A stretch of DNA of 64,000 bases, from NCBI RefSeq assembly GCF_950295315.1, contig NC_080179.1:75550336-75614335 (forward strand). The letters run 5' to 3'. Of the stretch, positions 10,906 to 23,158 are shown one piece after another (positions within the stretch are counted from its first letter, which is position 1; each line of letters begins with the position of its first letter). The stretch comes from Erinaceus europaeus. Its lineage: Eukaryota > Chordata > Mammalia > Eulipotyphla > Erinaceidae. The position numbers and the translations under genes were made by a program. The notes beneath the pieces were generated by a model, which did not search any database, had not been told where the DNA came from, and worked only from the letters and a program-made list of their open reading frames with translations.

Positions 10906-12339
10906 GACAAGAAATTAAAAACCACTAAGCCTACACAATGTACACACTGCGAATCCACAACTCCCAGCTGCCACTGCCCCCCTTTCTTTTTCTACGTATT
11001 TTGCAGGTGAGACAGCCATGGCGTAAACCTAGATACGTGAGCGCGTGATCTGGCAGGCAATGCTCCAGCAAAGCAGATGTGAGCATACTCTGTAGCACGG
11101 TTTCATCCAGAGAAAACTACTGAGATGAGAATTTCATCACTCTGACATACAGGTAACATCTCCAGCTGATGCAGCCCTAATCTCTCCTGCTGAAACACCT
11201 TAACATGAACAACCTTCAACGGGTGTTTCCCTCAAAAAAAATTTTTTTCTCCAAATTCTACATAGCAGAGAAACACTTCAGCTTCATATTAGGAAGCAGT
11301 CAAATCAACTCCTGCTTTAAAAATAAGATGGAAACTCTTAACTGCCAAAGATGCCGTGTCTTGTGCAACCCAACTCCACAACTGGGTGGCAATGCATTCC
11401 CTTGCCATTGGAGACAAAAGCGCCTCTGGCCTTAAACTCCTGAACTGAAGATGACTTAGAAACACAAAGCAGAAGGTGGGCTGGCGGTTCAGCTGTCACA
11501 ACTAAACAAGGGAGTAAACTCGCCCTCGTTATCTAAGACCACCTTCCTTCTTGCACAGGGTTATTTCCCCGTATCTAATAGAATGCTAGATCACTGAAAC
11601 TCTTCTTGCAGCTAAATCCAACTGGGAAGAGTCAGGATTGTTTTCGGAGAAGCGGCAAGAACTGGCAGAGTGGGGCGTGAGCCCTACCCATGAGGCCCTG
11701 CACTCAAGCTTGGGCAGGATGACACCACAGGAAGCTGTAATGTACTCTACTATCCATCTATCCAGAACAGAGTAGAAAAGAAAAAAGAATGAAAGAGCTG
11801 GCCCAGTAGCAGTGGTACTGCACATGTGCGAGGTTAAGGCATCACAAAAACAAAACAAACAACAACAACAAAAAAACGCATCAAACTCTCCATTCTAGAA
11901 ATGCCGCTGGTCTGCTTTTCAGCTCCAGGCGTACACATCACCAGCTTTACCACTCGGTCACTTTCTGCTCTGTCTTGCTGTCGAAATGTGGAATTACTGG
12001 ATGGCAAAGATCAATTTTAGAAGAACTAAGAACAGGACAAACAGTATAATAAATGAACAACTCAAGTCTCCAGCCACCTCCAGCACTTTCTTATCTTAAA
12101 CCTTGCCATGATATGGTGCTAGGAAGAAAAAAAAGGAAGAGATGCATTTTTCTCCCTGACCTATCATCACACACCATCAAACCTAAGCCAAATTAATCAA
12201 CAGGTGCTTACTGGACTCAAAGCAAAACAGAAGACAAGTGGGGGCATCGTCTTTGCCTTCAACAAGTTTACAGTCTGGCAAATGCATCTGTGCTATCTGT
12301 AAAGGTCTCGGTTTCCTTGTTGTTATTGTTTGTTTGTGT
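10906..12339. other. Intronic sequence, one possible SINE remnant
   Basis: Mostly unique. 11665-11885 resembles a decayed SINE with an A/C-rich tail (caacaacaacaaaaaaacgc), but no head could be placed. Confidence 0.5.
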
Positions 12340-12474
12340 GTCTGTCACCAGGGTTGTCACTGGAGCTCAGTGCCAACCTTACAAATCCACCATTCCAGGT
12401 GGCCCATTTTCCCCTTTCTATTTAGTAGGACAGAGAGAAATTGAGAGGGGAGGGGATGGGGGGCAAGGGAGGGA

Positions 12475-12518
<44 letters not shown>

Positions 12519-12694
12519 GATGGAGAGACAGAATGAGTCCATCAGTCACCTGCAGACCTGCGTCACAGCTCATGAAGGTAGGGAGGGGGAGCAGGGTCTC
12601 AAATCCCAGGTATGGAGGGGGAGCAGGATCTCAAACCCAGGCCCTTCTATATGGTAACATCTGCATTCAACCTGGCGCATCACCACCCAGCCCC
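12340..12694 (-). mobile_element. SINE-B with (GA)n expansion and internal duplication
   Basis: The reverse-complement extension starts at ccagggttgtcactggagct. The usual gagagggagagaaagac segment has grown into (GA)n at 12466-12516. The segment agggagggggagcagggtct is duplicated in tandem (about 12580-12645). Confidence 0.85.
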
Positions 12695-13791
12695 CAAAAT
12701 CTAGTATTCTAAAGAATCTTAGAGCAAAAGAACTCAGCAGTCACTGAATTCAACTTATACAAAAACAAAATCTATTGCCCGGTATTTACCTGAAGCAGGC
12801 TTCAGTCCTCTTTAAAGTTACAGGGTTAGACTCATGGGGTTCTTCAGGGGCAATTACTGGCTGGCTCAAACCTACTTGTCATATACTGATTTTAGTTTTG
12901 CCTTTAGAAGCAAAAAGGAATTAGTACTCTAGTTCACCTGAGTCCTTAAAATATCTGGAAAAACATTTCTATGAAATTACAGTCTGACATGGCTGGTTTT
13001 CCATAGAAAGGGGATCTGAATGACAAGAATGCTAAAAGGTACTTCAGTTTGAGAGAAAAGAGTAACTAGGGAAAGATCAGGCAAGGAGGCCAATGTGACT
13101 TGAGCATATAATTCAAACTGGGGAGTTGAATATAAAATTGAGCACGGTAAATTCTTATGAGATGACTAGAGAAGTTAATGAAATTTTTTATTGTTTTGAT
13201 AGCCAACAGAGAAAAAAATGCAAACTCTGAGACAAATCACAGAAAGAAGTTGTTTTTAAAATACAAACAGTATCATTTTTAAGGACGAAATGTCCATGTT
13301 GTAGCCGAATCACCCACTAAAGTTCAGTATTTGGAGGTGAGTGCCTTGAGATGTAATCAGGGCTAAATGAAGTCATGAGGGAGGGACTCCGATGGTGGTA
13401 TTTACGCCTTTATGAAACACTGGTTTTCTCTCCCCTCACCCCACTCCCACATGCACTGAGGAAAGGCTACATAAGAACATGGCAGAAAGGCAGGCAGTTG
13501 TCTACAAACCAGAAGAGCTAACACCAGAACCAGACCATTCTGGGACCTTGATCTGAGACCACCAGCCTCCCAGAATATTAGAAAATCAAGTGCTGTTGTG
13601 TAAGCCACCCAACCTGTGGCGCTCTTTGATGGCAGTCTAAGCAGATGAAGAGCAGAGAAAAGAGCCAGCAGCAAGCAGTAAGGTGCCCAGGGAAAGAGGC
13701 CACCACAATGCTCAGCAGTGAACTAGCAGATTAGCAAGCAGGCAAGCAGGAAAACAAGCCGTCTACTGGGCTGTTAGAAAAACTGTGAAGC

Positions 13792-13796
<5 letters not shown>
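12695..13796. other. Intronic unique sequence
   Basis: No repeat or exon was recognised. A 90-codon minus-strand frame at 13402-13674 lacks domain or splice support. Confidence 0.6.

Positions 13797-13848
<52 letters not shown>
13797..13848. repeat. (CA)n microsatellite
   Basis: About 25 perfect CA units. Confidence 0.97.
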
Positions 13849-13850
<2 letters not shown>

Positions 13851-14059
13851 GTCATGACTTTCCCGATTACCCAATAGGACCTATTAAGGAAAATAAGCTG
13901 CTTCCCCTGTCCCCAGTGTTCTCAGAAGAAGTTAGGAGCCCTCAATGCTAACTCACTTCCAAACTTTTACTATTTTATCTGCCATTTACTCTCACGTCCC
14001 TGTGATTTAATAAATTTCTGCCACTAAGAAATCCCTGGGGTTTTGTCACCACTCTCAGT

Positions 14060-14150
14060 CGATTTTTTTCTTTTTTGCCCAGAGACAGGGAGAAACACAA
14101 TACAGCTCTACCATTCACAAAGTTTGCCCTTTGCATGTTGTGGCATGGAG
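14060..14150 (-). mobile_element. SINE-A remnant
   Basis: It has the order ttttttgcccagagacaggg, ctctaccattcacaaagttt and tgcatgttgtggcatgg. It is strongly decayed. Confidence 0.4.
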
Positions 14151-14162
14151 CAAAAACCAGAG

Positions 14163-14397
14163 TCCCCTCACATGGGGACGTTTCATGAGCAGTGAAGCAA
14201 GTCTACAGGAGTCTTTCTCTCCCTCTCTATCTCCCCCACCCCTCTCAATTTCTCTCTGTCCTGTGTAACGCAGATTAGAATGGGAAAACAAAGAAGGAGA
14301 AACAGCTACAAGGAGTGGTGGATTCGTAATGCTGCCGGCACCAAGCCCATCAAGCCCCAGCAATAACCCTAGTAGCAATAAAAAAAAAAAAAAAAAG
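14163..14397 (+). mobile_element. SINE-B, 5'-truncated, with 3' extension
   Basis: It begins inside the gtgaagcaagtctacagg region and keeps the extension (aaggagtggtggattcgtaa ... aataaccctagtag) and a poly-A tail. Confidence 0.85.
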
Positions 14398-14499
14398 AAA
14401 GAAAAAGATTAAATTTAAAAAATAATCAGAGAAAACATCAATATTCCTCAAATAAAAGTTGAGTCAGATGATTTATGGTTGTTTTTGTTTGTTTGTTTT

Positions 14500-14752
14500 G
14501 TTTTTGCCTCCAGGGTTATTGCTGGGGCTTGGTGCCAGCACTACAAATCCACTGCTCCTGGAGGCCTTTTTTTTAGGCTAGGACAGAGAAATTGAGAGAG
14601 GAGGGGAAGACAGACAGACAGACACCTGCCAACATGCTTCACTGCTTGTGAAGCGACACCCCTGCAGGCAGGGAGCTGGGGGCTCGAACTGGGATCCTTG
14701 CGCTTTGTATTATGTGCACTTAACCTGATGTGCTAACAGTGCCCAGCCCCCA
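14500..14752 (-). mobile_element. SINE-B with 3' extension
   Basis: It runs from gcctccagggttattgctgg through the B box (ggctcgaactgggatcc) to gtgcccagccccc. The (CAAC)n block is deleted and replaced by a short T-run. Confidence 0.9.
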
Positions 14753-16792
14753 CGTCATGTGACTTACGTAACTAGAAAAGCAAACCAAATAAATGGAAAG
14801 GGGCAAAATAGGGACCTGGGGAAGCCCTCATCTAGCCTGGTTACAAAAACCCAGAAACAGCAGTACAAGCAGATGTTCTAATCTCTGACACCTTCATTTG
14901 TGGTATCAGCCTTTCCCGCTTCGAGCACAGGAATACAGCAGATCAGAATTCCATTTCCCAACCTCATCCTGCTTCTCTCTCTCTCTCACTCACTCAATAA
15001 TGTATCAAACCCACTACAATGTGTTAAAATCTTTAAAAGGTTAACTTTTAGGGCCCTAAAATTTTGTTTGGATTACTACTCAAACAAAGGGAAAAACAAA
15101 GTTTTTCTATGAACTATTTTACTTTCACACCTACTTAACCCTATCACGACAATAGATCCTAAAGAAACATTTAAAACGACTGAGCTGAAAATAAAAGACT
15201 CAAATGTACTACCCGAAGACTCAATTACTAGGAGATTAAACAAAGAATGTTTGAAATTTTCTTTTACTTTATTACTTTAACTTTCCCCATCTAAACAAAA
15301 TAGATAAAGAACTTATGAGAACATGAATCCTGACTTTCTGTTAGGGCAACCTAATAATGCATGCTCATTAGGCTATCTATCATCTCCCTCAATTACCTCA
15401 CATAACCTTAAAATGTAACTACTGGAAATACATGGATTCTGCGTGAAAAGTTCACCCCGTATGCATATGTGAAAGAGGAATCGCTCCAAAAAGTACCTTG
15501 CCATCTGGTATAGAACTATCATCATACTTCTACAAACCAGACCTCCACATTTTGAAATGTCCTTGCTTTGGAAAAAAAAAATTACTTAGGAAGATTACTA
15601 TCACAAATAGTGACAGAAAATGCTTTAGAGTGGCATTCTAGATACAAACATATGGACAAACTCAAAGACTCTGCATACATCACAAATCTAGTCAATGAAA
15701 AAAGTCAACACTAAATCTACAAAGTCTGAATCCAATCCCTTCTCCTTTAGATATACCACAGTGTACCTATTCTCCACTACCTCAGCAAATCATTTCAGAT
15801 CAACCACAAGCAATGGTACATTAATAAGCACTCTCTCAAATGCCATAGATGCTGTTTAGCAAACTGAGGAGCCCAGTATACTTATAAACAAAAATGTAAA
15901 GTGGTCTAAATCAGCACCTTTTCAACATTAAGTGTCTTCTCATTTTAATGTACTGAAAGTCCCACTGCCAATAGCAAATCTCATCTCCCATTAAAGGTCT
16001 TCTGCATATTTAGTGACACAAACTAGTCTTAATTCCATTTATTTTTAGTTGCCTTTAATGCAAAAAAAAAAAAAAAAAAAAACTTTAGAAAGGAGGAAGT
16101 GAAAATAAAGAATTTTCCACACCGTGAAGCAATCTGTGCTACAAGCTCAATTAAATAATAGCTATAACTACTCCTGTATCTCACAGCTATCAAGTTTCAT
16201 CTTCCCAATGCAGTCTGAACAAACAGGAGAGACAGAATGTAGAAATACACTCTCCCAAAGGTATCAGGCTGCTGCTCTTTATACTGGACTTCTAATAGTA
16301 AAATAAATTTTATTTTATGGAGGCTTTGGATTATACTGTCTTTTTAATACAACTAAATCTTGAAGTACTTTCTTCTGGAGAGTAACACTACAGCATGGAA
16401 GCCTTCTGTTTCAACAACGAATGTTAAGATTTCTAGATATAAAAGTCTCCTCAAGACAAGCTGCGCACCGGTAGATTGCTATCAGCGCAGGTGCAACTAC
16501 AACTGCACAGCTTGCTGCTTCTGAGGGGCGGCAAGAAACCACAGCAAGTGCCTGTCACTGTTGATTTCTCTATTTCCTCTGTAATACAAGCAGTTAACAG
16601 TTCATAAGACAATTATGAATAGGGCTTAGGTAAATATTTAAGAAGTACTTTTATCACTATTGGCTTTTGAAATAAGACCTCCCTTCCCCATCATCCACTG
16701 GGCAAAGTCCTACGACAACATAACCTGTGCAAGCTTTCAGTCTAACTCAGTGAAACTGAAGTCTCCTGTGTACAGTTTTGCTTTGTTTTGTT
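14753..16792. other. SINE-poor intronic block
   Basis: 2.0 kb without recognised interspersed repeats apart from a poly-A run (16061-16081). No exon was recognised. Confidence 0.6.
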
Positions 16793-16936
16793 TTTAAAGA
16801 GCTTATTTATTTTTATGAGTGAAGAAACCAGAGCACTACTCAGTTCTGGCACATGACAGAGCCGGGAATTGAACCTGGGGCTCCGGGGCTTTGAGTGTGC
16901 AAGTCTTATATTCTAATGCTGACTGTCTACCCCGCC
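16793..16936 (-). mobile_element. SINE-C
   Basis: It shows gaaaccagagcactactcag, the B box gggaattgaacctggggctc and a 3' end near ctgactgtctacccc. Confidence 0.8.
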
Positions 16937-17183
16937 TCTCTTAACCAGGTGAACCACTGATATGTGAGTATAACCACAAGAGAACCCCTGGTCGAGTGGC
17001 CTCTTTTGTTTTGATAGCGGAATATCCCAAACCCCAAGCAACTTTAAGTGGACTGAACTATTCAACATTGTATCATGATTCTTGAGACAATAACACTAAC
17101 AGCACTACAGAAGGCAGGTTTGCAACATAACCAGCACAGCCAGGAAAGGCAAGTAGCCTGTCTTGAAACAAGTGCACAAGACT

Positions 17184-17425
17184 AGACGCAAAGCCCAAGG
17201 ACCTGTGTAAGGAACCCGGTTCGAGCCCCCGGCTCCCCACCTGCAGGGGAGTCGCTTCACAGGCGGTGAAGCAGGTCTGCAGGTGTCTGTCTTTCTCTCC
17301 CCCTCTCTGTCTTCCCCTCCTCTCTCCATTTCTCTCTGTCCTATCCAACAACAACAACACCAATAACAACAATAACTACAACAACAAGGGCAAGAAAAGG
17401 GAATAAATAAATATCAAAAAATATG
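17184..17425 (+). mobile_element. SINE-B, head missing
   Basis: It starts at acgcaaagcccaaggacctg. The well-preserved body (B box ggttcgagccccc) ends in aagaaaagggaataaataaa. Confidence 0.92.
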
Positions 17426-17532
17426 TTAAAAAATTACTTCTCAGATTTTAGAAAGTACTGTGTATAAACATGTTACAAATCACACTCAGTACCTGGTAAC
17501 CATACTTAAGCCCTTTAGAAAACCAAAGGCAG

Positions 17533-17733
17533 GGGCTCGGTGATAGCACGCCTGGTTGACCACACGTCTCTGTCCTGTCGGCAAGGACCACAACTCAAGC
17601 CCCTGGTCCCCATCTACAAAGGGAAAAGCTTCACAAGTGGTGAAGCAACACTGCAAGTGTCTGTCTGTCTCTCTCTCCCTAACTCCCTCTTCCCTCTTGA
17701 TTTCTGTCTCTATCCAATAAAAGAATACTTTTT
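17533..17733 (+). mobile_element. SINE-A nested in the L1 fragment
   Basis: Head gggctcggtgatagcacgcc, with tail tccaataaaagaatactttt. The flanks aaaggcag (17525-17532) and aagacag (17734-17740) look like its short target duplication, so it inserted after the L1. Confidence 0.88.
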
Positions 17734-18499
17734 AAGACAGCAATGAGATACCACTTCACTCCTGTGAGAAAGTCATATATCAGAAAAGGTAGCAGCAATA
17801 AATGCTGGAGAGGTTGTGGGGATAAAGGAACCCTCCTGCACTGCTGGTGGGAATATCGATTGGTCCAACCTCTGTGGAGAGCAGTCTGGAGAACTGTCAG
17901 AAGGCTAGAAATAGACCTACCCTATGACCCTGCAATTCCTCTCCTGGGGATAGATCCTGAGGAACCCAACACACCCATCCAAAAGGATTTGTGTACACCT
18001 ATGTTCAGAATAGCACAATTTGTAATAGCCAAAACTTGGAAGCAACCCAGGTGTCCAACAACAGATGAGTGGCTGAGCAAGTTGTGGTCTAGATACACAA
18101 TGGAATACGACTCAGCTATTAAAAATGGGGACTTCACCATTTTCAGCCCATCTTGGATGAAGCTTGAAGAAATCATGTTGAGTGAAATAAGTCAGAAACA
18201 GAAGGATGAAGACGGGATGATCTCACTCTCAGGCAGAAGTTGAAAAACAAGTTCCGAAGAGAAAACACAAGTAGAACCTGAACTGGAGTTGGTGTACTGC
18301 ACCCGAGTAAAAGACTCTGGGGTGGGTGGCAGGGGGGGTAATACAGGTCCAAAAAGGATGACAGAGAACCTAGTGGGGGTTGTATTGTTATGTGGAAAAC
18401 TGGGAAATGTTATGCATGTACAAACTATTGTATTTACTGTCGGATGTAAAACATTAATTCCCCCAATAAAGAAATTAAAAAAAAACAAAACTTTTCAAA

Positions 18500-18565
18500 A
18501 GACACAGAGAAAGGAAGGAAGGAAAAAGGAAGGAAGAGAAGGAGAGAGAGAGAGAGAGAGAAAAT
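18500..18565. repeat. (GGAA)n/(GA)n purine tract
   Basis: Aggaaggaagg-type repeats pass into (GA)n and an A-rich end just before the L1 target duplication. They probably expanded from the L1 tail. Confidence 0.85.
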
Positions 18566-18593
18566 AAAAGAAACTCAGTACCTGGTAACCGTA

Positions 18594-20335
18594 TAGTTTA
18601 TGGTAAACATATAAAACCAAATTCTTTGCACCATAAATAATTTATGCTGAATTTAAAGGAAAAATTTTGATTCAGACTGTTCTGGATTTCAAAATTCCCC
18701 ACCAGAAGAATCACTGTGAAACACGTTCCCCTTTACCTTTATTTACCAAATTGGGAGCCAGGGGGCAAACATCTTCTAAAGCCTTAGCTGCCAATGCCAA
18801 ATATATGGGCAATGTACTTGCAACCAGATGACAAAGTGAGATGGTTATAGTAGGACTTCTGAATAGCAGAAACTCGAGGACTACTAGCTCTAGAGAACTC
18901 AAAACATTTACAACCCACGAGTGGTCAGATGAGCTCTAAGTTCACTTATAGCCGCACTGTGCGTCTGCCATGAGTTCAAAGTAAGTTGAGCGATTTTTCC
19001 TCTCTAGTGAGTGGCACAGCAAACCTTTCTATTCACCCCCAACAACCTTTAAACAGCATAGGCTGTGGACTAGAGAAGTCTGATGACAAATTCCCTCCCA
19101 GCAAGCAATCCTGCCTGGGCCCCCCCACCATCCACAACTCTACCTGACAGCAGCAGCAGAGATGCTCACTGGTTAGAGATGACAATGTTCAAGTCATAGT
19201 GTCCTCTACAGTAAACATCAATGAAGTGGTGAAAGGGTACCAACAAACTGGTCCTGCTCACTTTAAAACTTCAAAATGGCTCACTGGCAAAAACTATAAC
19301 AAGTCAGTAATCCAGCAACTTTTGAGGGAGGCTATTTCCAGAGATTTCATTTGGGTACATGGAATTATCATTCAAATTCTTTTTTTAAAAAAGTCAAGAT
19401 ATCTAAAGCAGATCCAACGAAATGCTATCAGTACCAACAGTCCCTTTTTTTCTGTAACCAAAAATAAGCTTTTTAGAAAATGGCAGTGATTGCTTTTTTA
19501 AAGTTACTTTTTGTCCTGCACCTTTATCTCAAGTTGTTTTATTATTTTATTTTGAAGGTTTTATCCCTGAGTCAACCCCTAAGCTATTTCATTTCTGTGT
19601 GATCTGCAAGTCCCCAATCAGCTTACAGTAGCTTGGATGACTCATCACAGTCTTGATGAGAGCACATTTTAAGCTGAAACACAGAGACATTTTAAACATG
19701 GGGGAAAAAAATAAATACACAAAGCTTACTCTCTGTACATAAAAATAGACATTGACTTTGCAAACCATGTATACGTTAAGAAATTACAGGATAATATTGC
19801 AGGAAACAAAAGAGTCAAGTGATAGTTGTATTACTAGCAAATTTCTTTGTGCTTCAGTTTATTAAAATTAAATTCTTCCCTCCAAACCCCTAATGTAATG
19901 ATCCATTTTCATAGACTTCCACAGAAGCAAGAAAAGATGCAGGAATACATAAACAGTTTAAATAAGTTCCAGGGCTGAGCACTACACTAAAGAAACGATA
20001 ATACTGAGAAGCATACCCTGGCCCTTAGCCTAAATACACAAACTAAAACAGGAGGAAAATAATGCATCTTCATGAATCTTCCCAGAACTTCAGATAAACT
20101 AAATCATTAAAGCATGTTTATATTAAAATAAGTGTTTGCACCAGGGACTATAAAGCAAAATATGTGAATTTTTAAAAATCATTTACCATTTAATAAAAAA
20201 GAGACAGGCAGACCAGAATACCCATTCAACTCTAACAGAATTTAAACCCAGAGTCACACACAAGCAAGTCCTGCATTCTACCAACTAAGCTACCTCCCTA
20301 GTCACCAGAAATGAACTTGTAAAATAGTTCTGCTC
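18594..20335. other. SINE-poor intronic block
   Basis: Unique sequence, apart from a possible SINE-C remnant near 20205-20310 (minus). The 96-codon frame at 19199-19489 has no recognisable feature. Confidence 0.55.
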
Positions 20336-20780
20336 ATTTTTTTATTAGTGATTTAATACTGACTTACAAAACTGTAAGATAACAGGGTTATAATTCCACA
20401 CCTTTCCCACCACCAGAGTTCTGTGTGGCCGTTCCCTACACTGGAAACTGTATCAGTTCTCCCAAGACCACAGACATGGGCTATTATTTCTATGAATAGC
20501 TATAGATAGTTAGGTAGATTTGCCCATTTTTTCTATGGTTCTACGTTCTCTTCCTTTTTAGTCACACCTGCGACTTCTAAATGTCCTTCCTCCTCCCCCC
20601 TTTCTCCCCTCACCATCTTTCTCCCCAGGTCCTGAGTTCAGAGCCCTCTTGTCATCTTCCCCTAACATTGACCTCTCTGGGAATATGGACCAAGAAGTCC
20701 TCCTCATTTGCAATGTGCTATTCCGTACTTCCAGAGTTTATGTTCCTCCTCTGCCTTAAGAAAAGAAGCAGGCAGGAGCC
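20336..20780 (-). mobile_element. Repeat X, 3' part
   Basis: It matches the minus-strand copy at 55315 (ttagtgatttaatactgact; caccaccagagttctgtgtg; ccaagaccacagacatgggc), so it is the same A-tailed family read in reverse. It is more diverged. Confidence 0.65.
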
Positions 20781-20784
20781 TAGG

Positions 20785-20910
20785 TGAGGAGATGACACAG
20801 CAGCTAGACTGGCGATTTACGAGCATGAGGTCCCACGTTTAATCCCTGGTATCTCATGCACCAGAGAGATGCTCTAGTTCTCTCTCATAAATAAATGATT
20901 CCTTAAACAG
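20785..20910 (+). mobile_element. SINE-C
   Basis: Head gaggagatgacacagcagct, B-box region acgtttaatccctggtatct, then accagagagatgctctagtt. Confidence 0.7.
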
Positions 20911-22027
20911 GGAAAGAAACTCTACACTAGACATTCTTCTTAACATTTTCTCCAATCTGTCTCCCAAATAGTGTATCTTAAGTGACATACATTTTTACTT
21001 TATTCTACTTATTTATGTAAGGTATACCTCTAGTCCAGGAAGAACTTCAAGGAGCTGGAAAGAAAATGCTGCCTAGGCACAGAAGAGGATTTTTAAACGA
21101 TGCATATATTTCTTGCTCACCAGTCTGTCCTATAGAATACCTAGTCTGCAAAACAGGAAGGTTAAAGGAACTTGCCCTTCCAAATTACTCCTCTACCTGA
21201 CCTCCTTTTAGAATATAAACAATATATACACTTTCACTGCACTAAAAAGCAATCCATGAGTTCCACACAAACACACAATCCCTGCACACTGAGCTTCTTG
21301 CCTGCATAATTCCACCATCACCCTTGCAAACTCTCATTCTTTCTTTTTTTCTTTGAGACAGGGAGAGAGGGGCAAGAGAGGAGAGGCGGCATGGCGCCTG
21401 TCACGCAGGGTCCTCCTGTGTGGTGGTGAGCGAGCTGTCTCCTGCTTCACAGACAGCGATTTTACCACGTTGTTTGTCCTGCGGGAGCATTTCCTGATCC
21501 CCACCAACTACTACAACTGAACGTCTTGATACATTCAAAGTAAAAAGAAATAATTCCCCCCCTTAAATTGTGTAGCACATAGCCTAGCATATAATACTAG
21601 TTCAATAAGCACTTGGTATTTTTACTGTTATTAGTACTACCACTCATGTTACAATTACTGGCAGCTCCCATTTTGGAAGCTGCTGTGCAGTACACAACAG
21701 AGGTGATCTGATCAGATCCCCACAATGATTGTGAAAGTAGGCATTACCATCCACTTTTTTACAAAGGAGAAAAGTTTAAGAATCAGGGCATTTCAATGTC
21801 TTGCCATCTATTGAGTCACTGACTCCTACTCAGTTGTTGGGACTCCTGAGCTCGATTCTTCCCACTATACTTCACTGCTCTTAGGAGAAGTTAATAATTG
21901 AAGGATTCTCTCGCTGATTAAGGCGCCAATTAGATTCCACTCCATTTCAATTAGCACAGGCCAGAAAATGATGAGGACCGCCTCCAGTAACCACACAATC
22001 CATTTATAAAAAATATAAAGCTAAACT
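20911..22027. other. Intronic sequence
   Basis: Mostly unique. A decayed minus-strand SINE is possible at 21345-21475 (gagacagggagagaggggca). No exon was recognised. Confidence 0.5.
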
Positions 22028-22183
22028 AAGTGTCATCATACACACACACACCCATACTCTCATATTCCAGTAGTGTGCATTTTACATTGAGTGATCAACC
22101 AAAGCTGCATCAAGTGTCATCATACATACACCTATACTCTCATATTCTAATAGTGTGCATTTTACATTGAGTGATCAACCAAA
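22028..22183. repeat. Tandem duplication, two ~80-bp units
   Basis: The block aagtgtcatcatacacacac ... ttgagtgatcaaccaaag occurs twice in succession (from 22028 and about 22109) with few differences. The main one is a shorter CA run in the second. Confidence 0.9.
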
Positions 22184-22298
22184 GTCACAAATTGTATACA
22201 TCTCACCCTACCATTAACATCCATCCTTGGCCTGATAATTTATCTCCCTCTGAGTTCATCTCCTTCGGGTATTCAGTGCCTTAGCTTTAATTATAACT

Positions 22299-22300
<2 letters not shown>

Positions 22301-22344
<44 letters not shown>

Positions 22345-22349
22345 GGGAG
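22301..22349. repeat. (GA)n microsatellite
   Basis: About 18 GA units, then ggga-interrupted GA. Confidence 0.92.
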
Positions 22350-22617
22350 ACAATCTACATCTACTATCCGAAAGCACTGAAAGTGTGAACACAAATGTAG
22401 CTGTACAAAAAGGTGTTCCCTATCATAATAACAGCATAAATCAAATTAAAAGAATTTTAACTGTCAAGCCAACAGTTAAATAGAGCTGATCTATTATAAT
22501 ATAGCCTGCCATGTAAAATACAAATTTAAACCCAATTTAAAATGAATCTTTAAAAACATGAGAAAATGTTCACAATATTAAGCAAAACTAAAAAGGAGGA
22601 TATAAAAGTGGAACTGT

Positions 22618-22860
22618 CAGGGAGTCGGGTGGCAGCAGAGCGGGTTAAGCGCACGTGGCGCAAAGTGCAAGGACCCGCGAAAAGATCCCAGTTCGAGCCC
22701 CCGGCTCCCCACGTGCAGAAGAGTCACTTCACAGGCAGTGAAGCAAGTCTGCAGGTGTCTGTCTTTTTCTCCTCCTGTCTTCCCCTCCTCTCTCCACTTC
22801 TCTCTGTCCTGTCCAACAACAACATCAATAACAACAATAATAACTACAACAATAAAACAA
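22618..22860 (+). mobile_element. SINE-B (first of a tandem pair)
   Basis: Head agggagtcgggtggcagcag, ending at acaacaataaaacaag, directly followed by another B copy. Confidence 0.9.
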
Positions 22861-22861
22861 G

Positions 22862-23158
22862 GGGAGTCAGTTGGTAGCCAAGCGGGTTAAGCGCAAGTGG
22901 GGCAAAGCATAAGGATCCCGGTTTGAGCCACCCCCCCCCACCTGCAGGGGAGTCGCTTCACAGGTGGTGAAGCAGGTATGCAGGTATCTGTCTATCTTTC
23001 CCCCTCTCTGTCTTTCCTTCCTCTCTCCATTTCTCTCTGTCCTATCCAACAATTACATCATCAACAATAATAACTACAACAAAAAGAAATAAATATCAAA
23101 AAGTAAATAAGTAAATAAAACAAACAACAAGGGCAACAAAAGGAAATAAATAAATATT
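22862..23158 (+). mobile_element. SINE-B (second of a tandem pair)
   Basis: Head ggggagtcagttggtagcca. It carries a long C-run in place of the gagcccccggc box, then a long A-rich tail with a second acaagggcaacaaaagg segment. That segment probably belongs to the interrupted first copy, so this element may have inserted into its tail. Confidence 0.88.

Larger units (their letters stand above)
17505..18572 (+). mobile_element. 5'-truncated L1 with intact ORF2 C terminus and 21-bp target duplication
   Basis: Direct repeats actcagtacctggtaaccat plus a (17484-17504, and 18573-18593 with one mismatch) bracket the element. L1 coding sequence starts at once (17505), is interrupted by a nested SINE-A (17533-17733), and continues in the same frame to a normal stop at 18241-18243. 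The coded part includes the L1 C-terminal motif CWRGCGDKGTLLHCWWEYRL and the AIPLLGI and IAKTW blocks typical of the ORF2p tail. In the usual CX3CX7HX4C motif the last Cys is replaced by Tyr (WWEY), a substitution relative to most L1s. The 3' UTR with gtaaaacattaattccccca follows, then an A-rich and purine-rich tail. Confidence 0.93.

Noticed and set aside
17922..18176. 84-codon minus-strand frame
   Set aside because: Antisense shadow of the L1 ORF2 C terminus.
17505..18243. Possible functional L1
   Set aside because: Only the last part of ORF2 is present. There is no promoter, ORF1, endonuclease or reverse-transcriptase core, and a SINE interrupts it.
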